Positions 1 through 7,543 of a stretch of 64,000 bases of DNA are shown here, in pieces; within the stretch, counting starts at the first letter, position 1; the number at the start of each line of letters is the position of its first letter. Under the pieces are notes generated by a model, which saw nothing but the letters and a program-made list of their open reading frames with translations, had not been told where the DNA came from and made no database searches. A program made the position numbers and the translations under genes. Source of the DNA: Myxococcales bacterium (GTDB taxonomy: Bacteria; Myxococcota_A; Bradymonadia; REDH01); assembly GCA_020633625.1 (NCBI GenBank), contig JACKDJ010000022.1, positions 1-64,000 of the forward strand, read 5' to 3'.

Positions 1-54
1 AGACCTTCCAACGGACCCGCAGATCCGCCCCGCGATCGGCAGGCGTCTTGGGGC

Positions 55-72
55 GACGCCCGCGCGGGCGTC
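55..72. repeat. 18-bp perfect palindrome at the end of the VOC gene
   Basis: The sequence gacgcccgcgcgggcgtc is self-complementary and ends at the first base of the VOC-gene stop codon (minus strand, 72-74). It could form a hairpin at the 3' end of that transcript. No T-run follows on the minus strand, so an intrinsic terminator is not proven. The first 50 bases of the window show nothing else recognisable. Confidence 0.4.
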
Positions 73-542
73 TACTCCCCGCGGAACGCCGCTTCGAGCG
101 TCGCCACATCGAGCCGACGCATCGTGAGCATCGCCTGCATGGCGCGCCCGGCCGCCTCGCGATCCGTCGCGCCGAGCAGGCGGGGAAGGGCGTCGGGGAC
201 GATCTGCCACGAGACGCCGAAGCGGTCGACCAGCCAACCACACATGCTCTCCTCGCCGCCGTCTGCGACCAACGCATCCCACAGCGCGTCCGTCTCTGCT
301 TGGTCGGCCGTCCGGACGGCGATCGAGGCAGCCGGAGACAGCTCGTAGTTCGGGCCGCCGTTCAGGAACATATATGGCGTTCCCGCCAGCGTGAGCTCAA
401 CGACGACGGCAGGCCCGGCTGGGTCCGGGCGCATGGCGCCGTCGATCGAGCTTCCGGGCAACAGCGACACATACAGTGTCGCTGCCGCTTCGGCGTCGCC
501 GTTGAACCAGAGGCAGGTGCGTACTTTTGGGGAGTCAGACAT
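72..542 (-). CDS. VOC-superfamily protein, PhnB-like
   Basis: This 156-residue protein has the vicinal-oxygen-chelate fold of the PhnB / '3-demethylubiquinone-9 3-methyltransferase domain' family (PF06983). It starts KVRTCLWFNGDAEAAATLY and contains a GTPYMFLNGG segment and a C-terminal FGVSWQIVPDAL strand, the family hallmarks. An upstream in-frame ATG at 671 lies inside mtnB's reading region, so the ATG at 542, which begins at the domain boundary, is preferred. Family members are small metal-binding enzymes or resistance proteins of diverse and often unknown substrate; the methyltransferase name is historical. It lies 40 bp downstream of mtnB on the same strand and may be cotranscribed. No link to methionine salvage is established. 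Confidence 0.85.
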   Translation of the reverse strand: MSDSPKVRTCLWFNGDAEAAATLYVSLLPGSSIDGAMRPDPAGPAVVVELTLAGTPYMFLNGGPNYELSPAASIAVRTADQAETDALWDALVADGGEESMCGWLVDRFGVSWQIVPDALPRLLGATDREAAGRAMQAMLTMRRLDVATLEAAFRGE

Positions 543-582
543 ACGGTTCCGTTTGGGCGGAGGACGGAATCGGAAGGCACGG

Positions 583-1197
583 CTACCGCCGCGACTCCCA
601 CACCATGTGGCACAAAAACTCGAACGCCTCGACGTGGCGCCGCGCGTCGGCCACCGTGGCGCCCCACGCATACAAGCCGTGGCCCGCGACCAGTACGCCC
701 GGGCACGGGGACGCCGACGTCGCGGCTTGTCCGACTGCCGCGGCCAAAGCGTCGAGGTCGTGGTGATTGCGGACGATCGGCGCGTCGACGACAGCGCCCG
801 GCTCCCAGAATCCGAGCGCCTTCACGAACTCGAAGCCCGCAAACTGGACCGTGCTCTCCGGAGCGAACGCCCGCGATACGAGCGTGACGTATGGCGAGTG
901 GACGTGCAGCACCGCGCCGACGTTGCCGAGCGCATACACGGCACGGTGCACGCCGACTTCGGCCGAGGGGCGCCGACCGGTCGTCGGGAGCGGACCCTGG
1001 AGCGCGACGTCGACGAAATCATCGGGGGTCAGCCGGCCCTTGTGCCCGCCGGATGCCGTCATCACCACGCGCACCGACCCGTCGGCGGCACCGAAGAGCG
1101 CCGAGAGGTTGCCCCCCGTCGCCATCAGCCAGCCCCGCCCGTGAAACTCGGCGCCGACGTCGGCTAGCTGGGCGATGAGCTCGGGGCGGGTCTGCAT
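583..1197 (-). CDS. mtnB: methylthioribulose-1-phosphate dehydratase MtnB
   Basis: Class II aldolase-fold enzyme of 204 residues, the usual MtnB length. MtnB dehydrates 5-methylthioribulose 1-phosphate to the diketone intermediate of the methionine salvage pathway. The zinc site is visible as H98-x-H100 (LHVHSPY) and H173 (AGHGLYAWG), with candidate catalytic E80. The GGNLSALF segment near residue 28 is the substrate phosphate loop of the family. MtnB rather than fuculose aldolase is supported by the length, the 'HGLYAWG' signature and the nearby mtnD. It is divergent from the aminotransferase gene across a 227-bp intergenic region. The pathway genes mtnA and mtnC are not in the window. Confidence 0.9.
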   Translation of the reverse strand: MQTRPELIAQLADVGAEFHGRGWLMATGGNLSALFGAADGSVRVVMTASGGHKGRLTPDDFVDVALQGPLPTTGRRPSAEVGVHRAVYALGNVGAVLHVHSPYVTLVSRAFAPESTVQFAGFEFVKALGFWEPGAVVDAPIVRNHHDLDALAAAVGQAATSASPCPGVLVAGHGLYAWGATVADARRHVEAFEFLCHMVWESRR

Positions 1198-1424
1198 TGG
1201 TGGCTCCTCAGGCGTTGCCCGGTCCGGAGAGAGGGCGGCGGCGCGGCGACGCGGAACAGAGATGTGGGAGATGGGTGCGCGAGAGCGGCAGCGGCGCCGG
1301 CTCGCCTCGCGCGAGCAGAACCGTAGCCCACCCCGATCGCCTGTTCAACGCGCGCTCGTCGCCATGGCTGGCGTTCGGGCACCGCCGCGGCTATTGGGGC
1401 GCTCCACCTGCGAGAGAGCCCGCC

Positions 1425-2579
1425 GTGCGAAGCCGTCGAACCCGAGACCTGGTCCAGTCCGAGATCCGCGCGATGACGCGTGCTTGCGTCGCCGTCGGCG
1501 GCGTCAACATGGGGCAGGGCATCTGCGACACGCCGACGCCAGCCGTGGTCAAGGACGCGGCCAAGGCGGCGATTGACGCAGGACACTCCACCTACACCCG
1601 CTTCGACGGCGTGCCGGAGCTGCGCACGGCGCTCGCCGAGCGCCTGCTCGCCCACAACGGGCTCCGGTTCGACGCCGAGTCGGAGATCGTCGTCACGCTC
1701 GGGTCCGCAGGCGCGTACATCTGCGCCCTCAACGCCCTCCTCGACCCAGGTGACGGGATCATCCTGTTCGAGCCGTTCTATGGCTACCACCTGAACGCCG
1801 CGCGCGTGGCCGGCGTGGTCCCGAGCACGGTACGGCTCGAGGCGCCGGCGTTCGCGTTCGACGACGCTGCGCTCCGCTCCGCGCTCCGCCCGAACACCAA
1901 GGCGATCCTCGTCAACACACCGATGAACCCGTGCGGCAAGGTGTTCACGCGCGCCGAGCTCGAGCGCGTCGCCGACTTCGCGATCGAGCACGATCTGCTC
2001 ATCTTCACGGACGAGGTGTACGAGTACCTCGTCTACGACGGCGCCGAGCACGTCAGCGTCGCGTCGATCGACCGGGTGGCGGACCGCACCGTAACGATGG
2101 GGAGCTACTCGAAGACGTTCTCGATCACCGGCTGGCGGATCGGCTTCGCTGCGGCGCCGGCGGCGCTCGCGGAGCCGATCGGGCTCATGAACGACCTGAA
2201 CTACATCTGCGCCGCTGCGCCGCTTCAGCACGCCGTCGCGGCGGGGGTTCGTCAGCTCCCCCGCGGCTACTACAGCGACCTCGCGGCCGAGTACCAGGCC
2301 AAGCGCGACCAGTTCTGCGGCGTGCTGACCGAGGTCGGCCTTACACCCGTCGTCCCGCAGGGCGCCTATTACGTGCTCGCCGACGTCTCGAGTCTTGGGT
2401 TGGCGACCGCGAAGGAGGCCGCGATGACTCTGCTGCGCGACGCGGGCGTGGCCTCGATCGCCGGCTCCGCGTTCTACGATGGCGGCGGCGAGCAGCTCAC
2501 GCGCTTCTGCTACGCGAAGAGCACCGCGGATCTGGACCGAGCGTGCGAGCAGCTTCGGCGGTGGGCCGCTCGGCGCTGA
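1425..2579 (+). CDS. PLP-dependent class I/II aminotransferase, candidate MtnE
   Basis: Fold-type I aminotransferase of 384 residues. The PLP lysine is K230 in SYSKTFSITGWRIGF; NTPMNPCGKVF and TDEVYEYLVYDG are the other cofactor-binding segments. The N-terminal INLGQG-like motif appears as VNMGQGICDTPTP. The GTG at 1425 keeps the usual helix RRTRDLVQSEIRAM and follows a purine-rich gagaga; the ATG at 1473 would delete that helix, and the region upstream is not family-like. The last step of methionine salvage is transamination of 2-keto-4-methylthiobutyrate. Location between mtnB and mtnD makes that a reasonable role, but a general aromatic, aspartate or kynurenine aminotransferase cannot be excluded. 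Confidence 0.8.
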   Translation: MRSRRTRDLVQSEIRAMTRACVAVGGVNMGQGICDTPTPAVVKDAAKAAIDAGHSTYTRFDGVPELRTALAERLLAHNGLRFDAESEIVVTLGSAGAYICALNALLDPGDGIILFEPFYGYHLNAARVAGVVPSTVRLEAPAFAFDDAALRSALRPNTKAILVNTPMNPCGKVFTRAELERVADFAIEHDLLIFTDEVYEYLVYDGAEHVSVASIDRVADRTVTMGSYSKTFSITGWRIGFAAAPAALAEPIGLMNDLNYICAAAPLQHAVAAGVRQLPRGYYSDLAAEYQAKRDQFCGVLTEVGLTPVVPQGAYYVLADVSSLGLATAKEAAMTLLRDAGVASIAGSAFYDGGGEQLTRFCYAKSTADLDRACEQLRRWAARR

Positions 2580-2642
2580 CGGACTGCCGGCCGGATCGAC
2601 TCGGGCCGCTCGGCGCTGACGAACTGCCGGCCGGATCGACTC
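2563..2642 (+). repeat. 40-bp tandem duplication spanning the aminotransferase stop codon
   Basis: Two adjacent 40-bp copies (2563-2602 and 2603-2642) differ at one position (ggactg versus gaactg). The first copy contains the last 17 bases of the aminotransferase CDS including its TGA; the second is a non-coding echo of the gene's end. Each copy contains the GC palindrome ccggccgg. The remaining intergenic sequence to 2728 has no recognisable element. Confidence 0.9.
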
Positions 2643-2728
2643 GACCGCGCCGCAGCGCAACGCCCGGGACGTGGCGGAACGGCTAGCGGCCGGGGCGACG
2701 AGGCCGCTGCAGAGCCGGACGGCGGAGG

Positions 2729-3877
2729 CTACGGCTCGAGCTTTGCGAGCTCGGCGTCGAAGATCTCGCGCAGCAGCTCGGGTGGGAGGCCGCCTCCATA
2801 GGGTGTTCCGTTCACGTAGAAGGCTGGCGTGCCCGCCACCCCGACGGCCGCGCCGGCGGCTTGGTCCCCGCTGACCTCGGCGTCGGCCGAAGGGTCGCCG
2901 ATGCAGGCGTCGTAGGCATCGAGGTCGAGTCCGGCGGCCGCGGCCTTCTCGCGAAGGCCATCCGCCGCGAGTCCCGTCTGGTCGGCGAACATCAGGTCGT
3001 GTAGCTCCCAGAACCGCCCCTGCCGGTGCGCGCACACCGCGGCGATCGCGGCGCCGTGCGCGTGCTCGTGAAACGAGAGTGGGTACTGGCGGAACTCGAC
3101 GCGAAGCCGCCCCTCGTACTCGGGCTCGACCTCGTGCAGCGAGCGCGTGAGGATGCCGCAGTAGGGGCACTGAAAGTCCGAGAACTCGACGAAGACGAGG
3201 GCGGCGTCGTCTGGGCCGCGACTCGGGCCGGACGGAAGGCGAAGCTGGGCGAGCTGCTCGCTCGTCAGCGGCGGACCTCGGAGCTCGTCGACGCTGGGGA
3301 GCTCGCGGGCCGGGGGCGCGGGCGCGAGCAGAACGCCGGCTGCGACGATCGCGGCGAACGCAGCGCCGGCGGCGAGCGGCGGGACCGGTGAGTGCCCGAC
3401 CGATGCGCCGCGGTGCGCCTTCCAGAGCGCGAGCGCCGCCACGACGAGCACCACGTTCACGGCGTAGAGGGCGATGCACGCCGGGCACACCGACTTCACG
3501 ATGAGCACGCTGACGGCGGCGAGAACGATCGAGTACGCCACCCCTGCCACGCTGCCGAGGGCGAGCAACCGCCGAGCCGTGTTGGCGCTGCGACCGGTCC
3601 CGACGCCGACGAGCGCGAGCGCCGCAGCGACGACGTACCACGCGAGGCCCAGCAGCGCGATGGGCACGCCCGCGATCGACGAGAACGCGGAGCGCGCAGC
3701 GCCGGCACAGTTCACGGTCGCCGAGAGGTCGCAGAACCCGGTCACCGCCGCGCCGGTGTGCACCAGGTGGTGGACGTGAATCAGGTACGACGACACCGCG
3801 AACCCAACCGCGCAGACCCCCACCGCGAGCGCGGCGGGCCATCGAGGGGGCGTGCCTGTGGGTTCGGAGGTCGTCAC
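2729..3877 (-). CDS. VKOR-DsbA fusion, thiol-disulfide oxidoreductase
   Basis: This 382-residue membrane protein fuses a bacterial vitamin K epoxide reductase domain to a periplasmic DsbA-like thioredoxin domain. The VKOR part (about 15-155) has four or five hydrophobic helices, the loop cysteine pair C49/C57 and the active-site CPAC at 131-134. A further helix near 168-186 leads to the thioredoxin domain, with CPYC at 237-240 and the cis-Pro loop VAGTPAFYVNG. In known fusions VKOR reoxidises the thioredoxin domain with quinone, replacing DsbB, so this is likely a self-contained disulfide-forming enzyme. That fits the many Cys-rich exported proteins in the window. The start is GTG at 3877. 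Confidence 0.92.
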   Translation of the reverse strand: MTTSEPTGTPPRWPAALAVGVCAVGFAVSSYLIHVHHLVHTGAAVTGFCDLSATVNCAGAARSAFSSIAGVPIALLGLAWYVVAAALALVGVGTGRSANTARRLLALGSVAGVAYSIVLAAVSVLIVKSVCPACIALYAVNVVLVVAALALWKAHRGASVGHSPVPPLAAGAAFAAIVAAGVLLAPAPPARELPSVDELRGPPLTSEQLAQLRLPSGPSRGPDDAALVFVEFSDFQCPYCGILTRSLHEVEPEYEGRLRVEFRQYPLSFHEHAHGAAIAAVCAHRQGRFWELHDLMFADQTGLAADGLREKAAAAGLDLDAYDACIGDPSADAEVSGDQAAGAAVGVAGTPAFYVNGTPYGGGLPPELLREIFDAELAKLEP

Positions 3878-3883
3878 GCCGCT

Positions 3884-3912
3884 CCGCTATGGGGACCGCC
3901 GGCATGTGTCAA
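3884..3912 (-). promoter_or_regulatory. possible sigma-70-type promoter of the VKOR-DsbA gene
   Basis: On the minus strand a perfect TTGACA (3907-3912) is followed after 17 bp by a poor -10, TAGCGG (3884-3889). The predicted start of transcription falls at or next to the GTG start codon at 3877, which would make the mRNA leaderless. The weak -10 keeps confidence low. Confidence 0.3.
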
Positions 3913-3998
3913 GCGCGGGTCGGCGTTGACGCCGTTCGACGCCGTCACTAGCGGGACGCGAAGCGCGGCTCCGCGCGCACCCCGAACCGAGGAAGTCG

Positions 3999-4535
3999 AT
4001 GCCAATCGTTACGAAGCAGTCCACCGGCGAGCGCCTGACGGACATCGCGGCGATCGCCAGCGCGCTGGCCACCCACGGCGTGGTCTACGAGCGCTGGGAC
4101 ATCGGAAAATATGACCCGGCGGCGCGGCCCGAAGGGACGACTGAACAGGAGTACGTGCTCGCATCCTTCGCCAAGGAAGTCGCGACGATCAGTCAGGCTC
4201 GCGGCTACAAGGCGGCCGACGTCATCGCGCTGCATCCGGAGACGCCGAACCTCGACGTCCTGCTCGCGAAGTTCGACAAGGAGCACACGCACTCCGAGGA
4301 CGAGGTGCGGTTCGTGGTGTCGGGCCGCGGGGTCTTCGCCGTGCGCGGCGTGGACGGCGAGATGTACGATGTCGAGGTGCACCCGGGCGACCTGCTCGCG
4401 GTCCCCGAGGGGACGCAGCACTGGTTCACGCTCTGCGACGACCGGCACATCCAGTGCATCCGGCTGTTCACCGACCCCGGCGGCTGGGTCGCGAGCTACG
4501 TGAATCCTGACGGGAGCCCGGTCGCCGCCAACTAG
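3999..4535 (+). CDS. mtnD: acireductone dioxygenase (ARD)
   Basis: Cupin enzyme of 178 residues that oxidises the acireductone intermediate of methionine salvage; with Fe(II) it gives the methionine keto-acid precursor, with Ni(II) an off-pathway product. The metal site is complete: H96-x-H98-x3-E102 (HTHSEDE) and H141 (GTQHWF). Length and domain order match bacterial ARD. The ATG at 3999 gives the family N-terminus. A weak promoter-like pair, TTGACG at 3926-3931 and TAGCGG at 3949-3954 with 17 bp between, lies upstream. It probably acts with mtnB and the aminotransferase, although the VKOR-DsbA gene on the other strand separates them. Confidence 0.92.
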   Translation: MPIVTKQSTGERLTDIAAIASALATHGVVYERWDIGKYDPAARPEGTTEQEYVLASFAKEVATISQARGYKAADVIALHPETPNLDVLLAKFDKEHTHSEDEVRFVVSGRGVFAVRGVDGEMYDVEVHPGDLLAVPEGTQHWFTLCDDRHIQCIRLFTDPGGWVASYVNPDGSPVAAN

Positions 4536-4591
4536 GCAGGGGCCTGCCGCTCGCTGGGTCGCCGTGGCGCCGGCGGCTCTGGCGCGCGCGG

Positions 4592-5731
4592 CTATCCCGC
4601 GAGGATAGCGGCCCACTCATCGCCCCAGCGCCGCAGCCGCCACGCGCGGATCTCGGGGACGGACGCGAGCGCCCCCGTGCCCGTCGCCTCGACGCGGGCG
4701 AGCCCCTCGAGGAGCTGGCGCGGTGCGAGGAAACCAGGCTCGAGCCCGGTCTCGAGCGACGCCGCAGTGCGCCAGTCGCAGAGGCGTGACATGCGTCGGT
4801 CGAACAACTCTGGCGGGATGGTCGTCCGCCCGGCGCGCGGTTTCCGGGGCACCGGCGGGGGTGCAGGAGGCGACTCGAGGCATGCCGCGAGCGCTTCGAG
4901 CTCGGCGGCCGTGGCGCCGGACGGCACCGCGCGGTCGCTCTCGAGGCCGCGCAATCCGACTCGCGCGAGGTGGAGGATGGCCCATGGAGGGAGCACGCGC
5001 GACGGGTGACGGTCGTGGGCACGGCCGAACGCATCGCGCCAGCTCCAGAGCGCCGCGGCTCGTGCCTGCTCGTCGCGACCGAGCGCCCGCATCCCCTTCA
5101 AGCCCCGCCAGCCGTCGGGGTCGAGGGAGCCGGGCCCCTCCTCGAAGTCGATGATCGCGTCGCACTCTTCGTCGAGCGCGTCGATCCAGCCGGCGGCCTC
5201 GACCCGGGCTCGAAGATGGTCCCAGAGCGGCATCAAGTGCTGCGTGTCTTGCCGCGCGTAGTCGATCTGCTCGGCGGTCAGTGGGCGCTGGATCCAGTTC
5301 GAGCGCCGCTGGGTCTTGTCGAGCTCGATCCCGAACGCCCCCTGAAGCAGTGCCGCGAGCCCAAACGCCTCATGGCCCAAAAGGCGAGCGGCGAGCTGGG
5401 TGTCGCATGCGACGACGGGACACACGCCGAAGTCGCGCTTGAGGCCGACGATGTCGTTGCGACAGCCGTGCATGACTACCGCCGAGGCCATGAGGCAGAC
5501 GGCCTCGATGGCTTCTGTCAGCGGTCGCTTGGGCACCCCGAGCGGGTCGATGACGAAGTCTCGGTCGGCGACCGTGATCTGGATCAGCGCGACGCTGGGG
5601 CGATAGCGGAACTCGCGGTCCTCTTCGATGTCGAGGGCGATCCGTTCGCCGTCGGCGCTGGCGACCAGTCGGGCAAGCTCGGCGACTCCGGCCGCGTCGT
5701 CGACCAGGACCAGCTCGTTGGTTGCGCTCAT
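4592..5731 (-). CDS. rnd: ribonuclease D
   Basis: 3'-5' exoribonuclease of 379 residues, the length of E. coli RNase D, which trims tRNA precursors. The DEDDy catalytic residues are present: D34 and E36 in ALDIEED, D93 in HGCRNDIVGL, and Y158-x3-D162 in DYARQDTQHL. A first HRDC-like helical domain follows at about 205-290 (LKGMRALGRDEQARAAAL), and the C-terminal region may contain a second. Its ATG overlaps the stop codon of the upstream gene (ATGA, 5728-5731), so the two are probably translationally coupled. Confidence 0.92.
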   Translation of the reverse strand: MSATNELVLVDDAAGVAELARLVASADGERIALDIEEDREFRYRPSVALIQITVADRDFVIDPLGVPKRPLTEAIEAVCLMASAVVMHGCRNDIVGLKRDFGVCPVVACDTQLAARLLGHEAFGLAALLQGAFGIELDKTQRRSNWIQRPLTAEQIDYARQDTQHLMPLWDHLRARVEAAGWIDALDEECDAIIDFEEGPGSLDPDGWRGLKGMRALGRDEQARAAALWSWRDAFGRAHDRHPSRVLPPWAILHLARVGLRGLESDRAVPSGATAAELEALAACLESPPAPPPVPRKPRAGRTTIPPELFDRRMSRLCDWRTAASLETGLEPGFLAPRQLLEGLARVEATGTGALASVPEIRAWRLRRWGDEWAAILAG

Positions 5732-6399
5732 TGTGCCCCCTCGCCCTGGAGCGCGCGCGGCGCGAGCTGAACGACCGACCGGACGAGGAAGGTCTGAAGG
5801 AAGAGTGAGTAGGAGCCGAGGATCACGTGCAGCTGCTCCTCCGTAGAGGCCGTCCCCTCGAGAAACGGCGCGAGGTCATCGATCGGTAGGTCGTCAGCGA
5901 CGCCTCGGAGGCGGTCGACGCGCGCGGCGGCCGAGAGGGACCGGTCAGGCGGCGAGGCGGTCGGCGCGTAGAGCGCGAAGAGGTCCTCGAGCAGCGCGAG
6001 CAGCGTCTCGCGGCCCGCGTCGACGTGACGAGGGTCGGCGGCGCCGACGCTGCCGCCGACGAGGGCTGGGCGCACGAGGTGCAGGAACGTGCCGTCGAGC
6101 AACAGGTTCTGGTTCAGGACCACCGCCAACGCGGCGTCTCGTCCGACCCGTGCGGCGATCGCCTCGACGAGGTAGCCGAGCTGGGCGGCGGCGGCGTCGC
6201 GCTCCAGCAGCCGCGCGGACGCGGCGTCGACGAGGTCGGTCAGCGGGCCACTAACGAGCGCGGCGAGCTGTGCAGAGGTCGCGCGGCGTACGGTGTCCGC
6301 GAGGGACGACTCGCCGAGCCTCTCCGCCGCGCGGATCCCTCGCTCGGCGGCACGGCGGAACAGCCGTGTCGGCGCGAGGGATGTCTGAGGCTTGGCCAT
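5728..6399 (-). CDS. hypothetical protein coupled to RNase D
   Basis: I do not recognise this 223-residue protein. It is almost entirely Ala/Leu/Arg-rich predicted helix, with no signal peptide or convincing transmembrane segment, and only short hydrophobic patches such as DAALAVVLNQNLLLDG and SYSLFLQTFLV. A Pro/Asp-rich linker lies near 148-155. The stop codon overlaps the rnd start by 4 bp, so it is the first gene of a two-gene unit. The shared operon suggests cytoplasmic function, but nothing in the sequence shows catalysis. Codon use is like its neighbours. Confidence 0.75.
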   Translation of the reverse strand: MAKPQTSLAPTRLFRRAAERGIRAAERLGESSLADTVRRATSAQLAALVSGPLTDLVDAASARLLERDAAAAQLGYLVEAIAARVGRDAALAVVLNQNLLLDGTFLHLVRPALVGGSVGAADPRHVDAGRETLLALLEDLFALYAPTASPPDRSLSAAARVDRLRGVADDLPIDDLAPFLEGTASTEEQLHVILGSYSLFLQTFLVRSVVQLAPRALQGEGAQ

Positions 6400-6536
6400 C
6401 CTGTAGGGGGCGCGGGGACGTGCGGAGGGAGACGCGCGAATACGCAGGCGTCGTCGGAGTCGAGGCGTTGTGCCCTAGGTTAGCGCTGAGGCGGAATTCA
6501 GGCTAGCGTGGCGCGCGCGTCACGCGCAGGAGCCCG

Positions 6537-7538
6537 ATGAACCAGCCCATCCCAGTCGAGGTCGCAGAGGGCGTCTGGTCCATCCGCACAACGGGGTCGT
6601 GGGCGCTGGCCGTCAACTCTTTCCTCATTCGGCGCGACGGCGCGCTCGTCCTCGTGGATACGGGCTTTCCGACGGCCAACGAGGCGCTCTTCGGTGGCCT
6701 CCGCGCGCTCGGAGTCGAGCCCGACGAGCTCGACACCGTGCTGTACACGCACACGCACCCGGACCACATGGGCGGAGGCGTGGCGGCGGGTGAGGCGCTC
6801 GGCGGCGACCACGTCTTCTGGTCCGGCACAGTGCCCGCGCTGGGCAACTACTGGGAGTTCTACGACGCGCTCCCCTCGTGGCGGGAGTGGCTCGGTGCTC
6901 TCCTCCCGCTCGGACCTCGCCGTGACGCCGTGCTTCAACTCTTCCCGCGCCGCGACCCGTCGCCGAGGCCGGGGACGGGCGAGCTGCCGCGCAGATCGCC
7001 CGTCGAGTTCGGGAGCACGCGCGCCGTCGGGGGCCTCCGCTTCGAGTGCGTCGATGCGCGCGGCCACGACCCGTACCACGTCGCATGGTTGGAGCCCCGG
7101 CTCGGTTGGCTGTTCTCGGGTGATGTCCTGCTGACGAACCCGACGCCCCTGCTTCCCATCTTGCGCGACGACCTGCCGCAGTACCGGGCGACGGTTCATC
7201 GCTGGGCGAGGTCGCTGTCGCCCAGTGTGCTGTTTCCCGGGCACGGGAGGCCGACAGAGCGCTTCGCCGAGGCGGCCGCGCGGTCCTGCGCGCATACCCG
7301 CGACCTCTACTCCGCCGTCGCCGACCTGCTCGCCGGTGGTCCGTTCGATCCGGGCTCGCTGCTCGAGGACCTTGCGGACGCCAAGCCGGGCGAGGTTCGG
7401 CGCTCGTTCATCACCATCGCGGCGGCGGCGTCTCAGCTCACCGAGCTCGAGTCGCTCGGCGTGGCTCAGCGTGGCGCGGACGGACTCTGGCGGCAGATCG
7501 CCCCGCTGCCGCCGTTCGAAGCGCGGATCCAGGCGTAG
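6537..7538 (+). CDS. metallo-beta-lactamase-fold hydrolase, LACTB2-like
   Basis: This 333-residue protein has the H-x-H-x-D-H metal signature in YTHTHPDHMGGG, then a downstream His/Asp pair (DARGHDPYHVAW, LFSGDVLL) and the late motif LFPGHGRPT, so both metal sites look complete. About 100 C-terminal residues after the core form a predominantly helical domain, as in the winged-helix-bearing LACTB2/glyoxalase-II-like group. Members act on RNA, thioesters or nucleotides; the substrate here is unknown. An AGGAG lies 6 bases before the ATG. The tamA-like gene follows after 5 bp, which suggests cotranscription. Confidence 0.85.
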   Translation: MNQPIPVEVAEGVWSIRTTGSWALAVNSFLIRRDGALVLVDTGFPTANEALFGGLRALGVEPDELDTVLYTHTHPDHMGGGVAAGEALGGDHVFWSGTVPALGNYWEFYDALPSWREWLGALLPLGPRRDAVLQLFPRRDPSPRPGTGELPRRSPVEFGSTRAVGGLRFECVDARGHDPYHVAWLEPRLGWLFSGDVLLTNPTPLLPILRDDLPQYRATVHRWARSLSPSVLFPGHGRPTERFAEAAARSCAHTRDLYSAVADLLAGGPFDPGSLLEDLADAKPGEVRRSFITIAAAASQLTELESLGVAQRGADGLWRQIAPLPPFEARIQA

Positions 7539-7543
7539 CGCCG

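Noticed and set aside
48..887. 279-residue plus-strand frame at the window start
   Set aside because: Antisense to the VOC gene and mtnB, both of which have clear family motifs on the minus strand.
1198..1424. Possible SAM riboswitch upstream of mtnB, suggested by accgggcaacgcc on the minus strand
   Set aside because: Only one short stretch resembles the S-box core; the conserved flanking helices and GGA motifs are missing. A covariance-model search would decide.
1164..3905. 913-residue open frame on the minus strand
   Set aside because: It is a shadow of the aminotransferase and VKOR-DsbA genes, Arg/Ala-rich without domain similarity; such frames are common at this GC content.
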